A stretch of DNA of 34,395 nt from an uncultured Ruminiclostridium sp. (GCA_905235805.1 CAJOMV010000059.1:1-34395); one strand, 5' to 3'; numbered from the stretch's first letter, positions 14,570 through 22,472 are shown. Notes: a model not told the origin generated them from the letters alone. Program-made: numbers and translations.

Positions 14570-17071
14570 TTAACCGAGAGTTACCTCAACCTCGTGAACG
14601 CCGTTCGCGAAAGCGGGGATAACGTTGCCGTCAACCGGCTTGCCGTCCACTGTCATGGACTTGACGCCGCTCGATACATGATCGGGGTTCTTGACGGTGA
14701 CATTATAGGTCGCGCCTCTGAACAGTCTGGAGATCTTGAAGCCGTCCCATGCCTTCGGAATGGACGGGTCGATCTTGAGCCCGCCGTACTGGGGCTTCAC
14801 GCCGAGGATATACTGGGAGATAGCCACGAAGTTCCATGCCGCCGTACCGGTCAGCCAGCTGTTCTTTGCCTCGCCGTGACGGGGAGCGTCCTTGCCGGCG
14901 ATCATCTGAGCGTAAACGTACGGTTCTGTTCTGTGCAGGTCGGAGTGCTCTTCCCTGAATGCGGGAGCGATCTTTGAATAGTATTCAAACGCCTTGTCGC
15001 CGCGTCCCACAGCAGCCTCGGCGCACATGATCCACGCGTTGTTGTGGCAGAAGATGCCCGCGTTCTCCTTGTAGCCGCCGGGGTATGTGGAGATCTCACC
15101 GTACTGGATATAGTAATGTGTGAATGCGGGGTTGTTGAGCACAAGACCGTGGTCGGAGTTGAGGTACTTGTCGACGCTGTCGAGGGTCTTGATATCGTCG
15201 CCGGTCTCCTTGCCGAGACCTGCGAGAACGCAGAAGCCCTGCGGTTCGATGAATATCTTGCCTTCCTCGTTCTCATGCGAGCCGACCTTCTGTCCGTAGT
15301 GGTCGTATGCGCGCAGGAACCACTCGCCGTCGAAGCCGTACTTCATTGTGGCTTCCTTCATCTTCGCGACCTCGGCGTCGGCGCGCTTTGCTTCCTCCTC
15401 GTCGCCCATGAGCCTGCACATAGCGGCGTACTCCGGACCGATGAAGCAGAACATACCCGCGATCATCACGGATTCCGCCACCTGGCTGTAGAACGGCGGA
15501 TCCTTGAACATATCCTTGTTGTTGTAGGTCTGGAAGGATTCACCCGGCTTGTCCGAGAAGCAGGAGAGGTTCAGGCAGTCGTTCCAGTCCGCGCGTCCGC
15601 TGAGGGGCAGTCCGTGAGGTCCGACATTCCTTACGACGTGATCGAATGCTCTCTTCATGTGGTCGAGCATGGACGCAGCCTTGCTGTCGTCGTTCTCGTA
15701 GGGAACTACCTCATCGAGAATGGACTTGTCGCCTGTCTCCTTGATATACGCTGCAACCGCGAGTATCATCCACAGCGGGTCGTCGTTGAAGTTGGAGCCG
15801 AGCTCGTGGTTGCCCTTCTTTGTGAGGGGCTGGTACTGGTGATAAGCGCCGCCGTCCTCAAGCATTGTCGCCGCGAGGTCGAGCACACGCTCACGCGCTC
15901 TCTCGGGTATCTGATGAACGAAGCCGAGCAGATCCTGGTTGCTGTCGCGGAAGCCCATGCCTCTGCCGATACCGCTCTCGAAGTAGGAAGCGGAGCGGGA
16001 CATATTGAATGTGACCATACACTGGTACTGGTTCCAGATATTGACCATTCTGTTGACCTTCTCGTCGGGGGAGTCAACATGATACTGGCAGAGCAGGTTG
16101 TCCCAGTAAGCCTTCAGCTCTGCGAAGAGCTTGTCCGCCTTCTCCGCGGTGTCGCAGAGGGCTATCATCTCGTGAGCCTTGGTCTTGTTTATGATGTTCT
16201 TCTTTGAATTTGCGGTGGTGATTATCTTGTCGTCGGGAGTAAGGTCGGGAGCGAACTTCTCCTCCGGCTTGTTCTCAACGTAGCCGAGCACGAATACGAG
16301 ATCCTTGCTTGCGCCTGCCTCGAGATCAACGTTGATGTAGTGGGAAGCGACAGGCGACCAGCCGTCTGCAACGGAGTTGTTCGGGCTGCCCTGCATAACG
16401 GTCTGCGGCTCGCCGAAGCCGTTGTACAGACCGAGGAAGCTCTCTCTGTCGGTATCGAAGCCGCTTATCTTCGCGTTTACGGAGTAGAATGCGTAGTGGT
16501 CGCGTCTCTCCTTGTATTCGGTCTTGTGGTAGATAGTGCTGCCCTCTATCTCTACCTCGCCGGTATTGAAGTTTCTCTGGAAGTTCGTGGAATCGTCCTG
16601 TGCGTCCCAGAGGCACCACTCGAGGAAGCTGAACAGCTTGATGCTCTTGAATGCGCCGGTCTTGTTGGTGATCGTCACCTTCTGTATCTCGCCGTTGAAG
16701 TTCTGGGGGACGAAGAAGGTCACCTTCGCTTCTATCCCCTTGGACTCGCCCTTTATAATAGTGTAGCCCATACCGTGGCGGCACTCGTAGTTGTCGAGGT
16801 CAGCCTTTACGGGAGACCAGCCGGGGTTCCACACATGACCGTCGTCATTGATATAGAAATAGCGTCCGCCCATATCGACGGGGACATTGTTGTAGCGATA
16901 GCGTGTGATGCGGCGGAGCCTTGCGTCCTTATAGAAGCTGTAGCCGCCGGCGGTATTCGAGATGAGGGAGAAGAAGCCCTGTGTGCCGAGGTAGTTTATC
17001 CACGGGTAGGGGGTTCTGGGGGAGGTGATGACATATTCCTTATTGGCGTCATCGAAAAAGCCGAATTTCAT
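14570..17071 (-). CDS. Cellobiose phosphorylase (GH94)
   Basis: The enzyme splits cellobiose with phosphate into glucose 1-phosphate and glucose, saving ATP during cellulose-derived sugar use. The 833-residue protein has the GH94 N-terminal beta-sandwich ([20 protein letters not shown], then [10 protein letters not shown]) and the (alpha/alpha)6 catalytic domain. [10 protein letters not shown] (near residue 495) carries the general-acid Asp, and [14 protein letters not shown] the substrate-site residues. There is no signal peptide, so it is cytoplasmic. Length agrees with known clostridial and ruminococcal cellobiose phosphorylases. The relatives cellodextrin phosphorylase and chitobiose phosphorylase are alternatives, but the start and length favour cellobiose. 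A GAAAGGA site lies upstream. The promoter has a LacI/cre-like operator beside it. No transporter or LacI gene is adjacent in the window. Confidence 0.93.
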   Translation of the reverse strand: MKFGFFDDANKEYVITSPRTPYPWINYLGTQGFFSLISNTAGGYSFYKDARLRRITRYRYNNVPVDMGGRYFYINDDGHVWNPGWSPVKADLDNYECRHGMGYTIIKGESKGIEAKVTFFVPQNFNGEIQKVTITNKTGAFKSIKLFSFLEWCLWDAQDDSTNFQRNFNTGEVEIEGSTIYHKTEYKERRDHYAFYSVNAKISGFDTDRESFLGLYNGFGEPQTVMQGSPNNSVADGWSPVASHYINVDLEAGASKDLVFVLGYVENKPEEKFAPDLTPDDKIITTANSKKNIINKTKAHEMIALCDTAEKADKLFAELKAYWDNLLCQYHVDSPDEKVNRMVNIWNQYQCMVTFNMSRSASYFESGIGRGMGFRDSNQDLLGFVHQIPERARERVLDLAATMLEDGGAYHQYQPLTKKGNHELGSNFNDDPLWMILAVAAYIKETGDKSILDEVVPYENDDSKAASMLDHMKRAFDHVVRNVGPHGLPLSGRADWNDCLNLSCFSDKPGESFQTYNNKDMFKDPPFYSQVAESVMIAGMFCFIGPEYAAMCRLMGDEEEAKRADAEVAKMKEATMKYGFDGEWFLRAYDHYGQKVGSHENEEGKIFIEPQGFCVLAGLGKETGDDIKTLDSVDKYLNSDHGLVLNNPAFTHYYIQYGEISTYPGGYKENAGIFCHNNAWIMCAEAAVGRGDKAFEYYSKIAPAFREEHSDLHRTEPYVYAQMIAGKDAPRHGEAKNSWLTGTAAWNFVAISQYILGVKPQYGGLKIDPSIPKAWDGFKISRLFRGATYNVTVKNPDHVSSGVKSMTVDGKPVDGNVIPAFANGVHEVEVTLG

Positions 17072-17122
17072 GTGAATTTACCAGTCCTTTCTTCGGAAGA
17101 AACTTCCAAACGATATACATCA

Positions 17123-17151
17123 ATTATATAATATTTCGGCAAAAATATCAA
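17123..17151 (-). promoter_or_regulatory. Promoter of the cellobiose phosphorylase gene
   Basis: On the minus strand, -35 TTGATA (17151-17146), 17 bp and -10 TATAAT (17128-17123). The ATG is at 17071, leaving a leader of about 45 nt. Confidence 0.75.
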
Positions 17152-17155
17152 TAGT

Positions 17156-17170
17156 CGTAAACGATTACAT
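17156..17170 (-). promoter_or_regulatory. LacI-family/cre-like operator
   Basis: ATGTAATCGTTTACG on the minus strand fits the catabolite-response consensus WTGNAANCGNWNNCW at all but the last position, and has the central CG typical of LacI-family sites. It lies 5 bp upstream of the -35 box of the cellobiose phosphorylase promoter. A site upstream of -35 could serve activation or local repression. Confidence 0.55.
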
Positions 17171-17223
17171 AAAATTTTACAATTATTACAATATTTTTGC
17201 GAAAATGTTGTGCAGGTTGACGA

Positions 17224-17253
17224 TTGGCTTTGAGCGCCTTTCTGTGTTATAAT
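17224..17253 (+). promoter_or_regulatory. Extended -10 promoter of the structured leader
   Basis: -35-like TTGGCT (17224-17229), 18 bp and perfect -10 TATAAT (17248-17253), with an extended TGT just before it. Transcription should start at about 17260, one base before the first arm of the leader's closing stem. A TTGACG at 17217 is too far from the -10 to be used. Confidence 0.7.
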
Positions 17254-17259
17254 AATCGG

Positions 17260-17480
17260 GCCAAACAACACAATTAAATATTTCCGGATATTCTCATGAG
17301 TATTACTGTTTCCATAACACACCCTTACTATATGGTAAGGGTGCAGTTTCGGGTGTGTTATGGACTCGGAATATTTGTGTTGTTTGGCGACAATCAAAGC
17401 TGCATTTTTACAGTGCGCGGCTCTGATTGCCGCGCATTTTTATTTATACAGACTTTCAAACAACACAGGAGGAACAGAAA
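17260..17480 (+). ncRNA. Candidate structured leader/attenuator RNA before the lipoprotein
   Basis: P1: CCAAACAACACA (17261-17272) pairs perfectly with 17376-17387, and the stem continues through AATATTTCCG with CGGAATATT (one bulge). Inside, TCCATAACACACCC (17311-17324) pairs perfectly with 17351-17364. Alternatively CACCCTTAC (17320-17328) pairs with GTAAGGGTG (17335-17343); the two share bases. CAATCAAAGC (17391-17400) can pair (9 of 10) with 17420-17429, which would disrupt the terminator at 17414-17436. CAAACAACACA recurs at 17457-17467 and touches the AGGAGG of the lipoprotein, so the 3' arm of P1 could instead mask that site. I recognise no known riboswitch class. A miniature inverted-repeat element is the main alternative. 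Confidence 0.5.
17414..17448 (+). terminator. Intrinsic terminator inside the leader
   Basis: TGCGCGGC (17414-17421), loop TCTGATT, GCCGCGCA (17429-17436), then TTTTTATTTATA. It is a perfect 8-bp GC-rich stem with a T-run, placed between the promoter and the lipoprotein ATG at 17481. Confidence 0.85.
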
Positions 17481-18407
17481 ATGAAGAAAACAAATGTAAG
17501 AATAATGGGAATATCGCTTTGCGCGATAATGGCATTAATGGCTACTGGCTGTAATAATAACAGCGGCAATACCAATGCCGCTACATCAAATACCACAGTT
17601 GCGGTAAGTAAAGATGAATACGAAACAGAGGTAACTACACTTGCCGCTACGGAAAAAGAAAATAACAATACGGAAATCACAAGCGGCGAGGTTTATGTTC
17701 CTTCACATAAGGTTGATGAAATATATAACACAACGCTTGAACCGAATATTTCTGACGACATAACATTTCAGGTTGATTTCAAATATTTTCCAAATGGAAA
17801 TATAGACTGGTTACATCAATTTGAAGATGATATGTCTGTATATACATTTGATTTAGACAATAATCCTACATATTCGGATATTGTTGATAATCTTCCTATG
17901 AAATTATATACATACGAAAATTCGGTTGGTAATGTTGATATGGATAATGATATAATGAAGTTTAAATATACATCAATAGCTCATACTATAGTAGAACCGA
18001 CAGATGATTACAAAGAAGCAAATAGAATATCATTTGAACTTGCTGATACATCGGGTAATATAATATCAATTAATGATATAAATAAAAACGCTCACATAAA
18101 AGCTGTATCAGCATTGAAAGCATCGTCGAGTATAAGCAATGAATTATATCCTTGTCTTATAACAATAACAGTAAAAAATACAAGCGGCGATTATATTAAT
18201 ATTATGGCGGGAAATGATTTTGATGATACAATATCAAAATTATCAAAATTAACCGAAACAGATGAAAATAATATGAAAGCAGGAAGAAATAATACCAACA
18301 ATGTAAGGATAATAAAAAATAATAAATATACATTATATATAGAAGATGTAAATACAGAATGGGGAAAAGTAATAATGCGGATTATATTAATCAACAATGA
18401 GATATAA
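17481..18407 (+). CDS. Unknown lipoprotein
   Basis: I do not recognise the family. The first 24 residues form a lipoprotein signal (basic MKKTNVR, hydrophobic core, lipobox MATGC), so the mature protein should be anchored on the outer face of the membrane by C24. A Thr/Asn/Ser-rich linker follows to about residue 75. A mixed domain to residue 308 looks like a beta-rich extracellular fold but has no motif I can name. The start at 17481 follows AGGAGG by 8 bases; an earlier in-frame ATG at 17427 would put the terminator stem inside the coding region. The gene is much richer in A/T and uses AAT, ATA and AAA far more than its neighbours, which suggests recent transfer. It sits behind a structured leader and ends at a good terminator. 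Confidence 0.8.
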   Translation: MKKTNVRIMGISLCAIMALMATGCNNNSGNTNAATSNTTVAVSKDEYETEVTTLAATEKENNNTEITSGEVYVPSHKVDEIYNTTLEPNISDDITFQVDFKYFPNGNIDWLHQFEDDMSVYTFDLDNNPTYSDIVDNLPMKLYTYENSVGNVDMDNDIMKFKYTSIAHTIVEPTDDYKEANRISFELADTSGNIISINDINKNAHIKAVSALKASSSISNELYPCLITITVKNTSGDYINIMAGNDFDDTISKLSKLTETDENNMKAGRNNTNNVRIIKNNKYTLYIEDVNTEWGKVIMRIILINNEI

Positions 18408-18421
18408 TAAACAAATATAAA

Positions 18422-18446
18422 ACAGGCTGAAAAAACAGCCTGTTTT
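18422..18446 (+). terminator. Terminator of the lipoprotein gene
   Basis: ACAGGCTG, loop AAAAAA, CAGCCTGT, then TTTGTATTT. Perfect 8-bp stem starting about 15 bp after the stop codon. Confidence 0.85.
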
Positions 18447-18507
18447 GTATTTATATAACTTAGTTGACAAATAACAATATATTTGATATGAAATAAACAG
18501 AAATGTG

Positions 18508-18536
18508 TTGCAATTTGCGATACTTTGTGATATAAT
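18508..18536 (+). promoter_or_regulatory. Promoter of brnT-brnA
   Basis: -35 TTGCAA (18508-18513), 17 bp and -10 TATAAT (18531-18536), with an extended TGA. The likely start site (about 18543) falls on the GGAGG ribosome binding site, so the leader would be only about 13 nt. BrnA-type antitoxins usually repress their own promoter. Confidence 0.7.
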
Positions 18537-18555
18537 AAGAATGGAGGGTGACACA

Positions 18556-18852
18556 ATGGAAATAGTGTATAATGATATAACTTTTGAGTGGGATTCTGAT
18601 AAAGAAAAAATCAATATCAAAAAGCATGGAATGGATTTCAGGACGGCAGTCCGTGTATTTGGCGATGAAGGAAGGATCGAACTCTATGATCAGAAGCATT
18701 CGACAGAGGAGGACAGATATCTGACTATCGGAATAATAGATAATAAGGCGATTGTTGCAACAGTATGCTATACGGAAAGAACCGATAAGCTGCGGATAAT
18801 ATCCGCCAGAGAAGCTACAAAGGAAGAAAGGAGATTGTACAATGATCGTTAA
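18556..18852 (+). CDS. brnT: BrnT-family toxin
   Basis: The 98-residue protein matches the BrnT family (RelE-like ribonuclease toxins). It starts with the typical FEWDSDKEKINIKKHGMDFR, has the E/D-R-Y-L-T-I-G core (EEDRYLTIGI) and ends in LRIISAREATKEERRLYND. All the usual motif positions are present, so it looks intact. BrnT cleaves RNA and stops growth until bound by BrnA. The start at 18556 has GGAGG 8 bases upstream; an earlier in-frame ATG at 18505 lies inside the promoter. It overlaps brnA by 11 bp, the standard toxin-first order for this type II system. It is more A/T-rich than brnA and the flanking genes. Confidence 0.92.
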   Translation: MEIVYNDITFEWDSDKEKINIKKHGMDFRTAVRVFGDEGRIELYDQKHSTEEDRYLTIGIIDNKAIVATVCYTERTDKLRIISAREATKEERRLYNDR

Positions 18853-19156
18853 AACTACGCTTAAGGACGTTATGAGCCAGCCGCTTACCGAGGAACAGAA
18901 GAAAATGCTCGACGCACTCGACGGAGATCCCGTTCCCGATGAGGACTGCCCCGCGTATTCTTATGAGGAGCTCAAGGAAATGAAGCGGCTTGCGGACGAA
19001 CGCAGAGCAGAGCGCAACAAGCAGTCCGTCACGCTTCGCCTGACCCCGGAGACTTTAAGAAAAGCCCGCGCTCTCGGCAAAGGCTACACCTCGATACTTG
19101 CACGGATAATCGAAAACGCGCTGAATGACCCGGAAACCATAAGGAAAAATCTTTGA
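18842..19156 (+). CDS. brnA: BrnA-family antitoxin
   Basis: The 104-residue protein has a variable acidic N-terminal half (about residues 1-58), then the conserved C-terminal ribbon-helix-helix DNA-binding segment KQSVTLRLTPETLRKARALG, followed by KGYTSILARIIENAL. BrnA binds and neutralises BrnT and, through the ribbon-helix-helix domain, represses the shared promoter. The start codon overlaps the end of brnT, giving translational coupling. GGAG within the end of brnT acts as its ribosome binding site. Base composition is closer to the chromosome than that of brnT. Confidence 0.88.
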   Translation: MIVKTTLKDVMSQPLTEEQKKMLDALDGDPVPDEDCPAYSYEELKEMKRLADERRAERNKQSVTLRLTPETLRKARALGKGYTSILARIIENALNDPETIRKNL

Positions 19157-19229
19157 GACGGTTTGCGTGTCAAAATATCTTTTGTCACAAATAACCAAAA
19201 ATCCCGACGTTATTTTTCTTTTTCCGCTA

Positions 19230-19258
19230 TTGAAAAAAATATGCAAGTGTGATATACT
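19230..19258 (+). promoter_or_regulatory. Promoter of the phosphoribosyltransferase-like gene
   Basis: -35 TTGAAA (19230-19235), 17 bp, -10 TATACT (19253-19258). About 45 bp upstream of the ATG at 19303. Confidence 0.7.
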
Positions 19259-19302
19259 GAAAATTGCAGAATAATATTTCCGCAATCAGAACGGAGGTTT
19301 AT

Positions 19303-19941
19303 ATGGAAAGCAGAAAAGTTACAATCACAGCCACAGGAAACAAGAAGATACACATGGGCGTTATCCCCGGTCATTTTGCAACAAACCACTCGCACATAAA
19401 CCATTATGTCGACCTCAACTCCATAAAGACAAGCTCCTTTATGGCGCGTGAGACCGCTAAGGTGATAGCGGCAAAGTACGCGACAGTGCAGGTAGATACA
19501 ATAATCTGCCTTGAGGGCACCGAGACCCTCGGCGCGTATATCGCGCAGGAGCTCTCCGATTCCGGTGTGGGTTCCGTGAATTCCGGCAAGGATATCGACA
19601 TTCTTACCCCCGAGATAAACTCCAACGGTCAGATGATCTTCCGCGACGACGCGCAGAAGAAGATCTGGAACAAGCAGATACTCCTGCTCATCTCCTCCGC
19701 CTCCACAGGCTGGTCTATCGAGAGATTTGCGCGCTGCCTCGACTACTACAGCGGCAAGCTCGCGGGCTGCTGCGCTCTGTTCAGCGCTATCGACGAGATC
19801 ATCGGCATAAAGGTGGACGCTATCTTCACTCCCGATGATATCCCGGATTACCACACCTACGCTGCGTCGGAATGCCCGATGTGCAAGGCTAAGCAGAAGA
19901 TAGACGCGCTCGTAAACGCGTTCGGCTACTCGAAGCTTTAA
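19303..19941 (+). CDS. Phosphoribosyltransferase-like protein with an altered PRPP loop
   Basis: The 212-residue protein resembles the type I phosphoribosyltransferase fold of orotate phosphoribosyltransferase: VDTIICLEGTETLGAYIAQE fits the first conserved region, and KQILLLISSASTGWSIERF sits where the PRPP-binding loop should be (about residues 124-142). The usual loop has two acidic residues before TTGGS; here they are Ser-Ser, and the second Gly is Trp. The C-terminus has an ECPMCKAKQKID segment with a CxxC pair that may bind a metal. It is cytoplasmic, with no signal. The start at 19303 follows ACGGAGG. It is monocistronic with a promoter and terminator. Orotate phosphoribosyltransferase activity should not be assumed. 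Confidence 0.7.
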   Translation: MESRKVTITATGNKKIHMGVIPGHFATNHSHINHYVDLNSIKTSSFMARETAKVIAAKYATVQVDTIICLEGTETLGAYIAQELSDSGVGSVNSGKDIDILTPEINSNGQMIFRDDAQKKIWNKQILLLISSASTGWSIERFARCLDYYSGKLAGCCALFSAIDEIIGIKVDAIFTPDDIPDYHTYAASECPMCKAKQKIDALVNAFGYSKL

Positions 19942-19957
19942 TGAAGATCCTCAAAAA

Positions 19958-19998
19958 AGGCTGTGCGGTTCCTTACCGTGCAGTCTTTTTGATTTTTT
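19958..19998 (+). terminator. Terminator of the phosphoribosyltransferase-like gene
   Basis: AGGCTGTGCGGT (19958-19969) pairs with ACCGTGCAGTCT including three G-U pairs, followed by TTTTGATTTTTTT. Confidence 0.75.
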
Positions 19999-20042
19999 TG
20001 AAAAATATGGTGACAAATCGGCTTTTTCAATCGTTTATTATA

Positions 20043-20057
20043 TGAAAGGTCCTTTCA
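20043..20057. promoter_or_regulatory. Perfect palindrome upstream of the ECF sigma gene
   Basis: TGAAAGG-T-CCTTTCA lies 2 bp after a TATTAT (-10-like, 20036-20041) whose -35 is unclear. It overlaps the likely transcription start and could be an operator. Confidence 0.4.
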
Positions 20058-20085
20058 GGGAATTCCTAAAACCGAGGTACATATA

Positions 20086-20589
20086 ATGACAGAACAAGAG
20101 CTTACCCGCCTTGTCGGGAAATATCGTGCGAACGTGTACAGGCTCGCACTGTGCTATACGAAGAACCACGCCGACGCGGAAGATGTGACGCAGGAGGCTT
20201 TCTTAAAGCTGTTCAGAAGCGGCATGGACTTTCTTATCGACGAGGAGGCTAAGGCATGGCTTTTCAGGGTAGCAGCGAACAAGTGCAAGGACTTGCTCAA
20301 GTCCCACTGGTATAAGTTCTCCGAGCCGCTGACCGACGATATGAGAGCGCCGGAGAGCGGCGACGAGGACGGGGAGCTGCTCTCGCTGATGTCGAAGCTC
20401 CCGCCGAAAACGCGGACAGTGCTTTATATGTACTACTACGAAGAATATTCCGTAAAGGAGATTGCGAGGTTCCTCGGTGAGACCGAGACTTCGGTCACAT
20501 CGCAGCTGTGGCGCGGGCGCAAGCGCCTGAAAGCACTGCTGGAACAAGGTGAATGCGGGAAAGGAAGTGAGCTTCATGACGGAATATAA
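20086..20589 (+). CDS. ECF-type RNA polymerase sigma factor
   Basis: The 167-residue protein has sigma region 2 (YRLALCYTKNHADAEDVTQE, then AFLKLF) at about residues 17-45 and region 4 (LPPKTRTVLYMYYYEEYSVK, then EIARFLGETETSVTSQLWRG) at about 105-150. Regions 1.1 and 3 are lacking, as in ECF factors. It should direct RNA polymerase to a small regulon in response to an envelope or extracellular signal. GAGGTACATATA precedes the ATG. Its end overlaps the next gene by 14 bp, and the next protein is membrane-bound with a short cytoplasmic head, the usual partner arrangement. A palindrome lies at its likely start site. Regulon and signal are unknown. Confidence 0.93.
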   Translation: MTEQELTRLVGKYRANVYRLALCYTKNHADAEDVTQEAFLKLFRSGMDFLIDEEAKAWLFRVAANKCKDLLKSHWYKFSEPLTDDMRAPESGDEDGELLSLMSKLPPKTRTVLYMYYYEEYSVKEIARFLGETETSVTSQLWRGRKRLKALLEQGECGKGSELHDGI

Positions 20590-22441
20590 CAAGATATTCA
20601 GGAATGCCTTTGACAGAATAACGCCGGCATCACCCGACGCGGATTTTATCGGGGGCATTATCGAAAGGGCTGATAAAATGGAGAAGGAAAGAAAGAATAC
20701 AAACAGCACCGTTTATCGCGCGGCTGAGGAATCAATGCCGCAGGTGGACTATAAGCCGAGGAAGGCTCCCATAGTTGCGGGTGTGGCAGCGCTCACAGCC
20801 GCTGCGGCGGGTATAGGCTTCTTCGCGGGCGGCGGCAATTTCGGAGACTTTCATTTCATACCGCTGAAAGAAGGCGGCGGAGCAGGGTATTCGGCGGGTG
20901 TGGACACCGACGCAGCGACTACTACTGTGCCGGTAATGACCGAGGACAGTGCCGCGGAATATACCACAGTTATCATGGACACAGCACCCACCGGCATTCC
21001 GGCGGAATATGATCTGGGCGGCTGTACGGTCAGGGTGAACGGGTATGAATTCGACTCCGCCGTTCTGAAACTGTTCTTCGATGTCGAGGGGGACGGCAGA
21101 AATACCACGGACGGGAACTTGCCCATAGGGCTTGCCGTTAATTCCGAGAAGGGCTTTCTCTCGCGCTATGAGAGGCTGGGCGACAGCAACAGCTATATGG
21201 CGCAGTTCATACTGTACCAAGCCGATAGAAAGTTCGATGTGTCATTCGCGGAGCTCGGAGGAAGCTTTGAACCCGAGAACGTATTCACCGCGGTATGCGA
21301 TAATAACGTGCAGGTGTGGGAGTTTGTCTGCGGGGAGGATATTCCCGGAACAGGCATAGGCAGTATACTCATTTCTCCCTATGAGGCAGTGGTATATTAT
21401 GATATGCTCGAAGGCACCGATGCGGAGAATGAGGAGAAAATGCAGGACGAGCGCCCCGTCATAGAGATACGCGACCATAACGGCGTGCGCGCCGAGTTTG
21501 CGGAGAGCCGCACTGTCGCTTATGACCACGGCAAGGGTTATCTTGTTCTCGGCTTCGTGGAGCAGTTCGCAAATATGAACACGTCATTCATCTCGATAAA
21601 TGGCGTGACTATATACGATGACAGCGAAAGCGCCGAGACATCGACTTATTACGAAGAATATGAGCAGATTGAACCACACACTATCTCCGTCGGCGGGAGC
21701 TGGGAAGGTCATTCGTTCCTCGGCTTCACCGGCAATGAGGTCGCAATGACCGGCTGGGAGTATGACGGACGTATCCTGAAGGTACGGCTTGTGGGGACGT
21801 CCGAAGATGTCGGTTACGTCGCAATACGCTCGACGACTTACCCCAGAAATATTCTCCAAAGCCATAACAGATACGACGAGGAGACAGGCACAGGCATATT
21901 CTACGCGATTTTAGATATACCCGCGGGAGAATATGATACCCTTGAATTCATAGACTTGGGTGCGGTTCTGGAAGGGAACTATCCCGAGGCGGGAAGTTCT
22001 CTGACCATAAAGGGCATTGATGACAGCGAACCGCTTATGGAGCGGGTAGGGCTGGATATGACGGAGTACGGTATGCCGGGACTTACGCTTGAATGGCTCA
22101 CACTGTCCCCCTTCGGGCTGGAGCTGTCGCTCACTGGCACGGAGCAGTTCAATTCTCCGGAGATATGGGTGGATATCACCTCCTTGAACGGCACGACTTT
22201 CCGGAACAGCGGCTACAGTTCCGTTGACCTTGTGGACGAGGAGACCGGCATTTATCACACCTCGGTCATCATAGTTCCCGAGGATTACATGACCGACCTT
22301 ACACAGATGAGAGAGTTTTCTATCAACGGTCTGAAAACCAAGCGCGCTGAATTCATGGCGAAGAGCTTCTGGGATATCCCAGAAAGCGAGAACGAGCTTA
22401 CACCGGTAGAAACTGCCGTGCAGGTCGTTACACCGGACTGA
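20576..22441 (+). CDS. Probable membrane anti-sigma factor with a large extracellular part
   Basis: The 621-residue protein has a cytoplasmic head of about 63 residues, one membrane helix at about 64-85 (PIVAGVAALTAAAAGIGFFA) and about 530 extracellular residues of beta-rich character. The latter include repeated stretches of the form VELTGWEYDGR-like strands and two long segments after residue 330. No named domain was recognised. The anti-sigma role is inferred from its 14-bp overlap with the sigma gene and its topology; the small head would hold the sigma factor. The start at 20576 is preceded by AAGGAAGTGA, whereas an upstream in-frame ATG at 20549 has no site. The large outer part may sense or bind a ligand. 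No protease is encoded nearby. Confidence 0.7.
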   Translation: MTEYNKIFRNAFDRITPASPDADFIGGIIERADKMEKERKNTNSTVYRAAEESMPQVDYKPRKAPIVAGVAALTAAAAGIGFFAGGGNFGDFHFIPLKEGGGAGYSAGVDTDAATTTVPVMTEDSAAEYTTVIMDTAPTGIPAEYDLGGCTVRVNGYEFDSAVLKLFFDVEGDGRNTTDGNLPIGLAVNSEKGFLSRYERLGDSNSYMAQFILYQADRKFDVSFAELGGSFEPENVFTAVCDNNVQVWEFVCGEDIPGTGIGSILISPYEAVVYYDMLEGTDAENEEKMQDERPVIEIRDHNGVRAEFAESRTVAYDHGKGYLVLGFVEQFANMNTSFISINGVTIYDDSESAETSTYYEEYEQIEPHTISVGGSWEGHSFLGFTGNEVAMTGWEYDGRILKVRLVGTSEDVGYVAIRSTTYPRNILQSHNRYDEETGTGIFYAILDIPAGEYDTLEFIDLGAVLEGNYPEAGSSLTIKGIDDSEPLMERVGLDMTEYGMPGLTLEWLTLSPFGLELSLTGTEQFNSPEIWVDITSLNGTTFRNSGYSSVDLVDEETGIYHTSVIIVPEDYMTDLTQMREFSINGLKTKRAEFMAKSFWDIPESENELTPVETAVQVVTPD

Positions 22442-22472
22442 TGACAGCAGCAGAAACATAAGGAGTCTGTGC

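Noticed and set aside
15044-16207. 387-codon open frame opposite cellobiose phosphorylase
   Set aside because: Antisense shadow without start signals; the GH94 frame is unambiguous.
17217-17222. TTGACG as the -35 box for the leader promoter
   Set aside because: It is 25 bp from the TATAAT, too far; TTGGCT at 17224 has an acceptable 18-bp spacing and an extended -10 compensates.
17260-17480. T-box leader before the lipoprotein gene
   Set aside because: There is a terminator and a possible antiterminator, but no T-box sequence (AGGGTGGNACCGCG type), and the downstream gene is not an aminoacylation, transport or amino-acid gene.
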